Numbered from the stretch's first letter, positions 32,211-39,170 are shown. The stretch: 64,000 bases of DNA from an uncultured Clostridium sp. (GCA_900539185.1 UQBG01000003.1:96943-160942); one strand, 5' to 3'. The notes: generated by a model not told the origin, from the sequence alone. Made by a program: numbers and translations.

Positions 32211-33392
32211 TTACTCCTTCTTAAATACGTCCGCGGCACTTACCTTATTGGTAATTGCTTCCCGTTTATCACTCTCTACTACCAGCGCCGGTTTGCCCGG
32301 ATTCTTCACCACGTATCCGCCAACCAGATCAGTGAAACTCTTCTTTCCTACCAGCTTCTCCACCTGTGCCAGAGTCAATGCTTTCTTCTCATACAGCACC
32401 GTGTCCGGATATCCCTCGGCATTCAATACATTGAATGCTGCATCCATATCAGTCCAGTCACGACTTCCTCTGCCTTCAACAGCTTTATATCCCGGGATTT
32501 CACGCCCGGCCAGACATTCATTCAGAGCATAAGACTTTACATCTTCCAGCCACTTTGCTACATCATCCCCTTTGGTTAAGTAGTCGCCGATTTCTGCGGG
32601 TGTCAGTGTATCCGGTTTTTTGTTCGCATAAAAGGCAAGTTCAACGTTGTATTCCGCTCTTGCCCGGCAAACCGCTCTTGCCCGGCAAAACCGACAGGTA
32701 TCTGCTCCGGGGCGATAATCACCGGTTCCGGCTATCGCCATAGCCGCTTTCTGCTTGACCAGCTCTCCGAACTGCAATAGATCGGAGATCGATAGCGACC
32801 AATCTGAGAAATTGTCAATCCGGGGCTGGATTATGTGCAGATGTACGTTCCGAATCGCATACGCAAGTTTGTATGCCTCGTAAGCCCCTAATGCATACAA
32901 CTGCATCTGAAAGTTTGTAACGGCTGATACCTTAACCCCCTTTCCGTATTTGAAATCAAATACATGCAGATCACCACCCTGGATCATGACACAGTCAGCA
33001 GTTCCGTGCGCCCCCTCCTCAGGGATGTACTTGGACAGATCATAGGATCTCTCAGGTACTACGTAAGGTGCGGAGTCATACTGCAGTGATATATCCTTGA
33101 TATGCTCTACATATGTATCCGTGTGCTCCAGCATCTCGTCATCCCACAGCTCATCCTTCTTGCACTTTGTAATGAATGAGGATAACTTCCGCTTCGACAC
33201 CTCTGCCGGGTAGAAATACGCCTTTAACTTCTGCTCAGCGAGCTCATGTGCCAGAGTTCCTTCCCGAGCTGCAACTGCTTCTTCGTCAGGATACTGTGCG
33301 TCAAGCTTTGCTGACGGGGTACAGATCATCCATCGATGTGCGCTGGAAGGACTCAGCAGCGAATGTGCCCGTGTAGCATGTCCTCCCATCAT
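32211..33392 (-). CDS. DUF2800 RecB/Cas4-like nuclease domain protein
   Basis: A 393-residue protein of the DUF2800 type. Motifs: ARLSPSSAHRWMICTPSAKL-type start (here HSLLSPSSAHRWMICTPSA), EGTLAHELAEQKL, TADCVMIQGGDLHVFDFKYGKG with the D-(D/E)-K core of the PD-(D/E)XK fold, and a four-cysteine region CRFCRARAVCRARAEYN that would bind an iron-sulfur cluster. This group acts with recombinases in phage DNA metabolism. The start overlaps the preceding gene by 4 bases. Confidence 0.9.
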   Translation of the reverse strand: MMGGHATRAHSLLSPSSAHRWMICTPSAKLDAQYPDEEAVAAREGTLAHELAEQKLKAYFYPAEVSKRKLSSFITKCKKDELWDDEMLEHTDTYVEHIKDISLQYDSAPYVVPERSYDLSKYIPEEGAHGTADCVMIQGGDLHVFDFKYGKGVKVSAVTNFQMQLYALGAYEAYKLAYAIRNVHLHIIQPRIDNFSDWSLSISDLLQFGELVKQKAAMAIAGTGDYRPGADTCRFCRARAVCRARAEYNVELAFYANKKPDTLTPAEIGDYLTKGDDVAKWLEDVKSYALNECLAGREIPGYKAVEGRGSRDWTDMDAAFNVLNAEGYPDTVLYEKKALTLAQVEKLVGKKSFTDLVGGYVVKNPGKPALVVESDKREAITNKVSAADVFKKE

Positions 33393-33763
33393 ATTTGTGC
33401 TCCCTTCTGTCTCAACGCGGTAGCAAATGCGCCATACTGCTCCTTTGTAAGCTGCGGGATGGCCTCAACCCCGAATGTCTGAAGCAGTGTTAACAGCTCC
33501 TGCTGCTTTCCGGCGTCCATCAAGGCTACCGCCGCTCTTGACAGATCATCAATGCTATATGCCTGCTGCACGGTTGGCACCACAGGCTGCATAGGTACTA
33601 CGGGCGGTATTGGAGCCGCAGGTTGCGTAGGTGCTGTAGTAGCTGTAGGTACGGCCGTCTGAGCCGATGGGGTTACCGGATCATCTGTTACCTGATCATC
33701 CGCAAATGTGTTAATAAACTTCTTCATCTCTGTTAAGCTGTCAAATTCTACTGATATTTTCAT
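33389..33763 (-). CDS. Hypothetical phage protein with Pro/Ala-rich linker
   Basis: A 124-residue protein starting MKISVEFDSLTEMKKFINTF, followed by a Pro/Thr/Ala/Gln-rich low-complexity linker (residues 30-68) and a C-terminal helical domain (SIDDLSRAAVALMDAGKQQE, then EAIPQLTKEQYGAFATALRQ). The start at 33763 follows AAGGAGATATAAG. The C-terminal pattern occurs in phage proteins encoded before DUF2800; function unknown. Confidence 0.65.
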   Translation of the reverse strand: MKISVEFDSLTEMKKFINTFADDQVTDDPVTPSAQTAVPTATTAPTQPAAPIPPVVPMQPVVPTVQQAYSIDDLSRAAVALMDAGKQQELLTLLQTFGVEAIPQLTKEQYGAFATALRQKGAQI

Positions 33764-33999
33764 CTTATATCTCCTTTCATAATCGCGGTCTTTAATGCCT
33801 GCCATTCTTCGTCGGACAGCAGAATTCCTTTTCCGCACCAGGAATGATCTTCATTCCATGCTCGGATATCTACCTTGGGTTCTCTGCCGTACCAGCTGAT
33901 CCGGTTGATCTCTATATGCCGGGGTTCACATGAACCGGTACTTTGGTAATCCGGCAATCGACCAAGACGTTCAACAATCTCAAACGATTCCTTTTGCAT
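33760..33999 (-). CDS. PC4/YdbC-like ssDNA-binding protein
   Basis: A 79-residue protein with the C-terminal pattern KVDIRAWNEDHSWCGKGILL and then SDEEWQALKTAIMKG, resembling the YdbC/PC4-type transcriptional coactivator fold that binds single-stranded DNA as a dimer. The ATG at 33999 lies 5 bases after GGAGG; four codons upstream another ATG is part of that site. The stop overlaps the next gene by 4 bases. Confidence 0.75.
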   Translation of the reverse strand: MQKESFEIVERLGRLPDYQSTGSCEPRHIEINRISWYGREPKVDIRAWNEDHSWCGKGILLSDEEWQALKTAIMKGDIR

Positions 34000-34075
34000 A
34001 ATCTCCTCCATATTGTTATAATAGGTTTGTAAGTTATTTTATTGGCATCCGTGGAATCTGCAAATTCCCGGGTGC

Positions 34076-34216
34076 CTATTTTGATTTCTGAACATGGGAT
34101 GCTTCCTCATTCAGCTCTGCAAGTCGCTCATCACAACGGATAAGCTTACGCTGTGCCTGCTTCTTAGCCGTTTTGACTTTCTTAATCACATCTAAGATTT
34201 CCTGCTCTGTTCTCAA
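34076..34216 (-). CDS. Small charged coiled-coil protein, TTG start
   Basis: A TTG start 9 bases after GGAGGTAGAA opens 46 codons, LRTEQEILDVIKKVKTAKKQ to EEASHVQKSK, a basic coiled coil. It overlaps the 3' end of the upstream membrane protein gene by 35 bases. Small gene not recognised. Support comes from the good ribosome binding site and regular helical pattern. Confidence 0.5.
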   Translation of the reverse strand: MRTEQEILDVIKKVKTAKKQAQRKLIRCDERLAELNEEASHVQKSK

Positions 34217-34409
34217 CTTTTTCTACCTCCTTTCTCCGGTCATTTGCCATTGCCACCAGCCCCAGCCAGAACAAAGATATACAACAGACGACAAATGGTA
34301 CCCATGTCAGGCTGTCCAGCATGCAGGCTGATATAAAAAATGCTATCAATGCTATAATGCAGCTTGTCTTTACAGCTCTGGTACGCCGCTTTTTTCTTCT
34401 TCCTCGCAT
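34182..34409 (-). CDS. Small membrane protein
   Basis: A 75-residue protein with a basic N-terminus (MRGRRKKRRTRAVKTS) followed by two hydrophobic segments (residues 16-33 and 36-53), so it should span the membrane twice. A role in superinfection exclusion or early takeover is conceivable, but there is no family match. It overlaps the neighbouring genes at both ends in the early operon. Confidence 0.6.
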   Translation of the reverse strand: MRGRRKKRRTRAVKTSCIIALIAFFISACMLDSLTWVPFVVCCISLFWLGLVAMANDRRKEVEKVENRAGNLRCD

Positions 34410-34639
34410 GGCTCCTCCTTATGCTCTTTAAGGTATTCTCTGACTATTTTCTTAGCATTTACCCCTGCCACCTCAATCAAATCATTCATTGCATTCTCCA
34501 GATTTTCATCCGGCACTCCGTTATCCCGCAAGCATTCCAGTCCTGCCAACACCGCACCTGCCAGTGCAAGGGTAGCTTCAGTAAGTAGATCAGGCGCCTT
34601 GCCCTCTAACTCCGTTTCATTTCCCTGAATATGAATCAT
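34370..34639 (-). CDS. Hypothetical early phage protein
   Basis: An 89-residue acidic protein (MIHIQGNETELEGKAPDLLT, then a hydrophobic helix TLALAGAVLAGLECL and an acidic tail). It has no recognised family. It is preceded by AAGGAG and lies in the early operon downstream of the HTH gene at 34660. Confidence 0.6.
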   Translation of the reverse strand: MIHIQGNETELEGKAPDLLTEATLALAGAVLAGLECLRDNGVPDENLENAMNDLIEVAGVNAKKIVREYLKEHKEEPCEEEEKSGVPEL

Positions 34640-34659
34640 CTCTTTTTCCTCCTTATTTT

Positions 34660-34971
34660 CTAAACTACTGATTCTTCATACAGACCCAGTTCCTTTGCGA
34701 TCTGAACCGGCTCATATGGTGGTACACCCTTACGAAGGTTCCGGTCCTCCAGACGCTTCTTGTATTTCATGTAATCAATAAATGCGAGCTGGTTGACTCT
34801 GACGAATCCATCACCGTCAATTACTGCAAAGTCCCCATAGCGTTCTTTCTCTGAAAGAATATCCTTGATCCTGTTATCCACCGTTCCCATGCTGATCTTG
34901 AAATCCTGCGCTATCTGTGCTCTTGTTGCATAGAACGGTATTCGTACTGTTCTGATTCCTGTTATTGTCAT
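34660..34971 (-). CDS. Early HTH DNA-binding protein
   Basis: A 103-residue protein whose centre has a helix-turn-helix (YATRAQIAQDFKISMGTVDNR) and a beta-wing (FAVIDGDGFVRVNQLAFIDY). The N-terminus MTITGIRTVRIPF and this layout look like phage excisionase- or regulator-type DNA-binding proteins. The start is supported by GAAAGGAGAAGAGAAG. It is the first gene after the roughly 380-bp non-coding stretch. Confidence 0.65.
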   Translation of the reverse strand: MTITGIRTVRIPFYATRAQIAQDFKISMGTVDNRIKDILSEKERYGDFAVIDGDGFVRVNQLAFIDYMKYKKRLEDRNLRKGVPPYEPVQIAKELGLYEESVV

Positions 34972-35072
34972 CTTCTCTTCTCCTTTCGATTCCTTGCATA
35001 AAAATTTCGATTATGATGAAATTTTCCTACCCGATATGGGCAAGAAGGGAGTTGGTCCTGTTGGAAAAACTT

Positions 35073-35349
35073 TTGACTTTGCCCGGTGCTTTGATATCTA
35101 TCCCGATGGTTTACCTCCGTCCCGGTAGATACGTGTTTGCTAAGGGCTATTAAAAAACGAGTGCCTATCGTTTAAGTAACACGAGTGTTTGGCTGTCAGT
35201 TGTGCTGCCTTAGTCTGACAATTCCGGTAATGCACAATCGCGAGTGTGCAAGAGCCAGAGCCTTAGAGCCAGCGCCGGAATCCAAATGCGTCAATGCAAC
35301 AAATAGGCTGGAAAAGATATTGGATAGTAGCACATCCGGTATCTTTTTT
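35073..35349 (+). ncRNA. Candidate plus-strand structured RNA in the early region
   Basis: The 380 bases between 34971 and 35349 code for nothing I can support. They contain a promoter-like pair TTGACT (35073-35078), 16 bases, TATCTA (35095-35100); a hairpin at 35095-35131 with GATGG/CCGTC inside and TATCTA/TAGATA outside; nested stems ATTCCGG/CCGGAAT and GCACA/TGTGC at 35220-35280; three AGAGCC copies at 35251-35270; and a terminator at 35313-35349 (AAGATA/TATCTT, GGAT/ATCC, then seven T). These suggest an RNA of about 240 bases opposite to the early operon. Structure on the minus strand cannot be excluded. Confidence 0.4.
35313..35349 (+). terminator. Intrinsic terminator, seven T on plus strand
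   Basis: AAGATAttGGAT pairs with ATCCggTATCTT around an AGTAGCAC loop, followed by TTTTTTT on the plus strand. On the minus strand the same stem is followed by only four T, so it may also end transcription of the Cro-like gene whose stop is at 35349. Confidence 0.7.
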
Positions 35350-35552
35350 TATTTCTCTATCAAAAATTTCTTCATAGAAACCCCCATAGCCCAACAAATA
35401 TTTGCATACTCAGATGCCTCCAGCTTTCGCTTTTGCTGAAGAATCAAACTTAATTGTGCCTCTGTCAGTCCGACCTTCTCCGCAACTGCCTTTTGCTTCA
35501 AACCAGTTGCATCCATGTACTTTTTTATTCCACCATAGTCGATGTCATACAC
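35349..35552 (-). CDS. Cro/cI-type HTH protein, GTG start
   Basis: A 67-residue XRE-type DNA-binding protein with helix-turn-helix QKAVAEKVGLTEAQLSLILQ. The GTG at 35552 (VYDIDYGG) lies 7 bases after GGAGG; ATG codons ten residues upstream overlap that site and are less likely. It is the second gene of the leftward early transcript and probably helps switch off the repressor or tune early genes. Confidence 0.75.
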   Translation of the reverse strand: MYDIDYGGIKKYMDATGLKQKAVAEKVGLTEAQLSLILQQKRKLEASEYANICWAMGVSMKKFLIEK

Positions 35553-35588
35553 TCTATCTCCTCCTTTCTGTTTATTCATCAACTTAAA

Positions 35589-35605
35589 GTTGATTTTTAT
35601 TCAAC
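35589..35605. promoter_or_regulatory. Repressor operator, outer copy
   Basis: GTTGATTTTTATTCAAC fits the 17-base inverted repeat GTTGAA-N5-TTCAAC seen at 35835-35851 with one change. It lies between the two Cro-like genes. Confidence 0.6.
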
Positions 35606-35812
35606 TTTTTCGCCAAAAAAAATTTCTGCGCGATCAGCCGATGATAAATTCAGCACTTTTGATAAAGATACTATTTCAGACGCGGTAAATTCACCCTTTC
35701 CATTGAGCCGATTATATAAGGTCTCCCTTAATATTCCGGTTTTTTGAGAAATAGCAACCATAGTCATGCCTGAGTCATCAATTATGTGCTTAAGTAACTT
35801 TAGGTCGGTCAT
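35597..35812 (-). CDS. XRE-family regulator (Cro-like), first leftward early gene
   Basis: A 71-residue XRE protein with helix-turn-helix TMVAISQKTGILRETLYNRL and a C-terminal helix pair. It is the first gene of the leftward transcript, 48 bases after the -10 element at 35860-35865, with a GGAGGTAACGG site. Divergent to the repressor gene, it is the natural Cro counterpart of the genetic switch. Confidence 0.8.
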   Translation of the reverse strand: MTDLKLLKHIIDDSGMTMVAISQKTGILRETLYNRLNGKGEFTASEIVSLSKVLNLSSADRAEIFFGEKVE

Positions 35813-35834
35813 TTTATCCGTTACCTCCTTTCTG

Positions 35835-35889
35835 GTTGAACTTTATTCAACTCAGTCTGATAATATCATGATGTTGAATTGCTGTCAAC
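35835..35889. promoter_or_regulatory. Repressor operators O2 and O3 with leftward early promoter
   Basis: Two 17-base inverted repeats: GTTGAACTTTATTCAAC (35835-35851, perfect) and GTTGAATTGCTGTCAAC (35873-35889, one change). On the minus strand TTGACA (35883-35888), 17 bases, TATTAT (35860-35865) form the early promoter; O3 covers its -35 and O2 its start region. Binding of the repressor here would shut the lytic transcript. Confidence 0.75.
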
Positions 35890-35906
35890 CTTTTTTAACA
35901 AAAATG

Positions 35907-35935
35907 TTGAATTATTTTCCACCCTATGCTATATT
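35907..35935 (+). promoter_or_regulatory. Promoter of the repressor gene
   Basis: TTGAAT (35907-35912), 17 bases, TATATT (35930-35935), 22 bases before the ATG at 35957 with GGAGG between. A partial operator half GTTGAA overlaps the -35, which could give autoregulation. Confidence 0.6.
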
Positions 35936-35956
35936 GAGTTTATGGAGGTGATTGAG

Positions 35957-36430
35957 ATGAATGACGATCTCGCACTATACAAAAACATAAGAGCGCGTAG
36001 ATTACAGCTAGGGTTTACGCAATCCGAACTTGCTAAAAAACTTGGATATGCGGACAAGAGTGCTATAGCGAAGATTGAAAAGGGGATGGTCGACTTGCCG
36101 CAATCTAAGATCAAAGCGTTTGCAGATGTGTTAGAAACAACCCCAGCCGAGCTAATGGGGTGGAGTCCTTGGATGGAGGCTTTTTCAGGCGGAATGGGAA
36201 ATTTATCGAAGCATTTCGATCTTAACTGCATTAATCTTGCAGAAGATAAATCCGAATCTCAAGAAGATTCCTACTACACTAATCCTGAGACAGCAAAGAT
36301 CGCTCAGGAGATTTACGAGAACAAAGAACTGTCACTTCTCTTCGATGCCGCAAAGGATGCCGCCCCAGAGGACTTGCAAACGGTTCATACGATGCTACTT
36401 GCATTAAAGAAGAAAGAACGTGGTGAATAA
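35957..36430 (+). CDS. Prophage repressor, XRE family
   Basis: A 157-residue lysogeny repressor. The N-terminal HTH is LQLGFTQSELAKKLGYADKS with AIAKIEKGMVDLPQSKIKAF; the C-terminal half is acidic and helical and lacks the Ser-Lys autocleavage pattern of LexA-type repressors. The ATG at 35957 has GGAGG 8 bases upstream; an earlier frame to 35879 runs over the operators. It is followed by a mini ImmA-like metallopeptidase gene, so induction may be by proteolysis as in ICEBs1-type switches. Confidence 0.88.
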   Translation: MNDDLALYKNIRARRLQLGFTQSELAKKLGYADKSAIAKIEKGMVDLPQSKIKAFADVLETTPAELMGWSPWMEAFSGGMGNLSKHFDLNCINLAEDKSESQEDSYYTNPETAKIAQEIYENKELSLLFDAAKDAAPEDLQTVHTMLLALKKKERGE

Positions 36431-36495
36431 GCACTGTATTGACTTACACTGGTGCTATTATATAGATAACAACTGATAAGAGGGGGTGAATTACC

Positions 36496-36723
36496 TTGAA
36501 TGACGATATATTCATACACTACATAGACTTAGGCTCAGTAAGAGCTACAAGCACACACAATGAAGATGGAAGCTATTCTATCTTTCTGAATTCACGATTG
36601 AGCCGGGAGCAACAGATTACAGAGTATATGCATGAGCTACGACATATACTATCGGACGATTTTAACCGGAAGCACGAAGAGGTCACACGGTTAGAATATT
36701 ATGCACACAGATTAATAGGATAA
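36496..36723 (+). CDS. Short ImmA/IrrE-like metallopeptidase
   Basis: A 75-residue protein with MHELRHILSDDFNR (HExxH zinc motif) and a downstream Glu in EVTRLEYYAHRL as the possible third ligand. Start is TTG, 7 bases after AGAGGGGGTG. ImmA-type proteases cleave the XRE repressor to induce the element. At half the usual length, it keeps only the catalytic helices, so activity is uncertain. It follows the repressor gene, the usual pairing. Confidence 0.75.
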   Translation: MNDDIFIHYIDLGSVRATSTHNEDGSYSIFLNSRLSREQQITEYMHELRHILSDDFNRKHEEVTRLEYYAHRLIG

Positions 36724-36728
36724 TTGAA

Positions 36729-37373
36729 ATGAAAATAATAGATAACTTTTTAGATTTATTACGTCTCAAGCCAACAGATGGTGAAAAAAAGTATAAGCAA
36801 CAATTACAACGGGATGCAGTAAAAGGTGAAATAAATTCATCAGTTACATATGATGATATCAAAAAATATGATGGACTTCCATTTAACCTGAATCAAGAAA
36901 TTCACCACGATGACCGATGGAGCTATATACTTTTTGATTCAGAAAACCTAAAAACTGCATATACCTATTTTGACACGGTCAACAACTTATTGCTAAAATA
37001 TCGGTCTTTCTTTGATAAAGAAGCTAAGATTCCTAATAAAATATTAACGGGTCGAAATTTTACTGGAGAACCAAATTCGCATATACGCTTAGAGCCCTAT
37101 ACTTCAACCATGCGAGAATACAAATATCCAGTCACCCTGTGGTTATGCAATTATGGAGAGAATGAATCCGGATATTTATATAGGATTTATTTGAATAATA
37201 AGGGAAACATTGGAAAATGTGACGTTACTTTAGACGGAACATACCCGATTCAAGTAACATACCAAATACAAATTCGGATGAAAAATGGTGAGTTATATGT
37301 CCGTCGGATTGACCGAACTATTTATTATGAACCCTATGGGACAAAAACTCTGTATTATGATGATGCTAAATAA
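36729..37373 (+). CDS. Hypothetical lysogeny-arm (moron) protein
   Basis: A 214-residue AT-rich protein with a long C-terminal beta-rich part (YPVTLWLCNYGENESGYLYR, then YQIQIRMKNGELYVRRIDRT). I do not recognise it. Base composition is lower in GC than the lytic genes, as for accessory cargo. It starts 5 bases after the ImmA-like gene, so it is likely expressed in the lysogen and could serve the host or exclude other phages. Confidence 0.6.
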   Translation: MKIIDNFLDLLRLKPTDGEKKYKQQLQRDAVKGEINSSVTYDDIKKYDGLPFNLNQEIHHDDRWSYILFDSENLKTAYTYFDTVNNLLLKYRSFFDKEAKIPNKILTGRNFTGEPNSHIRLEPYTSTMREYKYPVTLWLCNYGENESGYLYRIYLNNKGNIGKCDVTLDGTYPIQVTYQIQIRMKNGELYVRRIDRTIYYEPYGTKTLYYDDAK

Positions 37374-37400
37374 TTAATATAAAAATGGGAGGAATTTATT

Positions 37401-37781
37401 ATGATTAATTTTGCAAACGGAACTGTATTTAACTTAAAACCTATAGACATGAAGTCGGTTAACCAGAATGCCCTACGAATCCTTATAAACGGGGAGCAGC
37501 CACTCTGTGCATTCAAAACAGTCAGAGATCAGGTTCTGTTCACCAATAAGCGCATCATAACCGTTGATGTGCAGGGAGTGACCGGTAAACGTCAGGAAGT
37601 ATCTACCCTGCCGTATTCCAAGATCCAGTATTTCAGCATCCAGACTCCGGGTTTTGCCGAACTGGTCCCGGACAGCGAAATGGAGCTCTTCTTTTCGAAT
37701 GGTTTCATGGCTCGCTTTGAATTCAAAGGCAGTACCAATATCGTGGCACTGGGAAAAGTTATATCGGAATATGTACTGTAA
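37401..37781 (+). CDS. Bacterial PH-domain protein
   Basis: A 126-residue protein with the bacterial pleckstrin-homology pattern (VRDQVLFTNKRIITVDVQG, then LPYSKIQYFSIQTPG, then MELFFSNGFMARFEFKG). Such proteins are common on Firmicutes genomes and prophages and their ligand is unknown. It has a clear GGGAGG site and is the last gene before the short RNA and Abi gene. Confidence 0.8.
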   Translation: MINFANGTVFNLKPIDMKSVNQNALRILINGEQPLCAFKTVRDQVLFTNKRIITVDVQGVTGKRQEVSTLPYSKIQYFSIQTPGFAELVPDSEMELFFSNGFMARFEFKGSTNIVALGKVISEYVL

Positions 37782-37810
37782 ACATTAAAAATACAGAAAA
37801 AAAAGAATAC

Positions 37811-37839
37811 TTGACAAGGCTTGTGCGTATACTTATAAT
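37811..37839 (+). promoter_or_regulatory. Consensus promoter of the short RNA upstream of the Abi gene
   Basis: TTGACA (37811-37816), 17 bases, TATAAT (37834-37839): both elements match the sigma-A consensus fully. It is the strongest promoter seen in the prophage and points into the short RNA at 37846-37908. Confidence 0.85.
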
Positions 37840-37845
37840 GTAACT

Positions 37846-37908
37846 AATTAGTGAATGACTGGTGTCCGGTCACAGAAAGAGCCTTGGATTATTCCTTGGC
37901 TCTTTTTG
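37846..37908 (+). ncRNA. Short structured RNA before an AbiF-type HEPN gene (candidate RNA antitoxin)
   Basis: Between the consensus promoter and the Abi gene lie about 63 bases with a 7-bp hairpin TGACTGG-TGT-CCGGTCA (37856-37872) and a terminator hairpin AAAGAGCC (37876-37883) with GGCTCTTT (37898-37905) and a run of five T. No reading frame fits. The short transcript and terminator in front of an Abi_2/AbiF HEPN gene match the arrangement of RNA-antitoxin systems in which a structured RNA inhibits the toxin and the terminator sets RNA to mRNA ratio. Confidence 0.65.
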
Positions 37909-37936
37909 TTTTGTTAAAAGGTGGTGAAGACAACAG

Positions 37937-39013
37937 ATGAAACTAAACATACCATATGCCAGCATTGATGAACAGATTGAAAAATTAGAATCGCAAAACT
38001 TAATTATCGACAATCGAAAAATGGCAGCAGATTTGCTTCAGATTTACGGGTACTCCAATCTCATAAAGAGTTATAGGGAGCCGTATATAATTGTAACTCA
38101 GGAAGGAAAAAAGATTTATCGAAATGGCATTACTTTCCAGCACATATCATCATTATATTTACTTGATAAGAACCTACGAAATACTATAATGGCGTCCATG
38201 CTTGATTTTGAAGAACATATAAAAGAATTGTCCGCCGATGTAATTGCCAATTCTTTTGGTACAGATCAAGATTCATATCTGGAGTGGCGGAATTATCGCG
38301 ATAAGAAAAAAACAAAATCAAGATTCACACTTGATTCAGTGCTGAAAACAATAAAGAATCATTTATATACTGATAAGAATCCAGTTGCACATTATCGTGA
38401 GAAATATGGAGTCGTACCTCCGTGGATTTTATTTAAGAGCCTATATTTTTCTACAATAATTAATTTTATTGACAAATTCAAGCATAATGAAAAAAGAGAA
38501 CTGGCTTTACTGTTATATGACCCCCAGAAACTAGGTTTGGATGATGAATCTATAATAAAATTAATGTCAGATACTCTGTCCATCTGCTCCGATTATAGAA
38601 ATACTGCGGCTCACGGTGGTCGAATATATAACCATATCCCTAAATCAAAACTACGCGAGGAAGAGATTTTTGGAAATTCATTGAATATGGCAGGTATCGG
38701 TCAACTACTGTTTTTATTAAATTTGTTAAAGTATAAAACTCCATATATTCGTTTAGCGCAATCTCTTCAGGCGGAACTTACAAGACACTGTAGTAATTAT
38801 CCGGAAGATATGACCTACTTATCACAAATAATACGAATGAATATAGAACCCGTAGACGTAGTATATGTAACAAGCAAATCAAATAAGTACCACAAAAATC
38901 CTCATTGCAGTGGGTTGAATGAAGCAAAACAGATAGATATTAGAAAAGCTCTTGAGCAAAACTATGAGCCGTGCAAAAAATGTTTCGGTTCAAACCCAAC
39001 AAAAATCAATTAA
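37937..39013 (+). CDS. Abi_2/AbiF-family HEPN protein (putative RNase toxin)
   Basis: A 358-residue abortive-infection protein. The N-terminus (ASIDEQIEKLESQNLIIDNR, LLQIYGYSNLIKSYREPYI) and centre (YREKYGVVPPWILFKSLYFS) are the AbiD/AbiF (Abi_2) pattern. The HEPN motif R-x4-H is R221-NTAA-H226 (SDYRNTAAHGGR). The C-terminus has HCSGLNEAK and EPCKKCFGSNP, a small zinc-type knuckle. HEPN proteins cut RNA after phage sensing. Codon and base composition are AT-rich and unlike the phage's lytic genes. It lies downstream of a short RNA and convergent-free in the lysogeny arm. Confidence 0.88.
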   Translation: MKLNIPYASIDEQIEKLESQNLIIDNRKMAADLLQIYGYSNLIKSYREPYIIVTQEGKKIYRNGITFQHISSLYLLDKNLRNTIMASMLDFEEHIKELSADVIANSFGTDQDSYLEWRNYRDKKKTKSRFTLDSVLKTIKNHLYTDKNPVAHYREKYGVVPPWILFKSLYFSTIINFIDKFKHNEKRELALLLYDPQKLGLDDESIIKLMSDTLSICSDYRNTAAHGGRIYNHIPKSKLREEEIFGNSLNMAGIGQLLFLLNLLKYKTPYIRLAQSLQAELTRHCSNYPEDMTYLSQIIRMNIEPVDVVYVTSKSNKYHKNPHCSGLNEAKQIDIRKALEQNYEPCKKCFGSNPTKIN

Positions 39014-39017
39014 AAAC

Positions 39018-39046
39018 CGCCCCTCCGGCTGGAACCAGAGAGGCGG
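39018..39046 (+). terminator. Hairpin after the Abi gene
   Basis: CCGCC pairs with GGCGG over an interior loop and TCCGGCTGGA-type loop just after the Abi stop, preceded by AAAAA. The T-run is missing on the plus strand; the A-run suggests it works rather on the minus strand, or is weak. Confidence 0.4.
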
Positions 39047-39105
39047 AAAGCAACTATACCGGATTAACGATACAATCGCCCTAGACAAGCTACATTGTAT
39101 CATTT

Positions 39106-39137
39106 CCCGGTATCAAATACAAGTACCGGGCATTTTT
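39106..39137 (+). terminator. Terminator-like hairpin upstream of int
   Basis: CCCGGTA pairs with TACCGGG (7 bp) around an 11-base loop, followed by CATTTTTATG. It lies about 35 bases before the integrase ATG, so it could limit read-through into int or form part of an attenuator. Confidence 0.55.
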
Positions 39138-39170
39138 ATGCCTGAAAATAGAAGGGATGATACATAACAT

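Noticed and set aside
34965..35153. Plus-strand frames in the 35-kb non-coding region as genes
   Set aside because: Starts lack ribosome binding sites, and the sequence shows hairpins and a terminator rather than codon structure.
39014..39170. Excisionase gene between Abi and int
   Set aside because: No frame with a start codon, ribosome binding site and HTH pattern was found there; only hairpins are present. A HTH gene at 34660 is a possible alternative.
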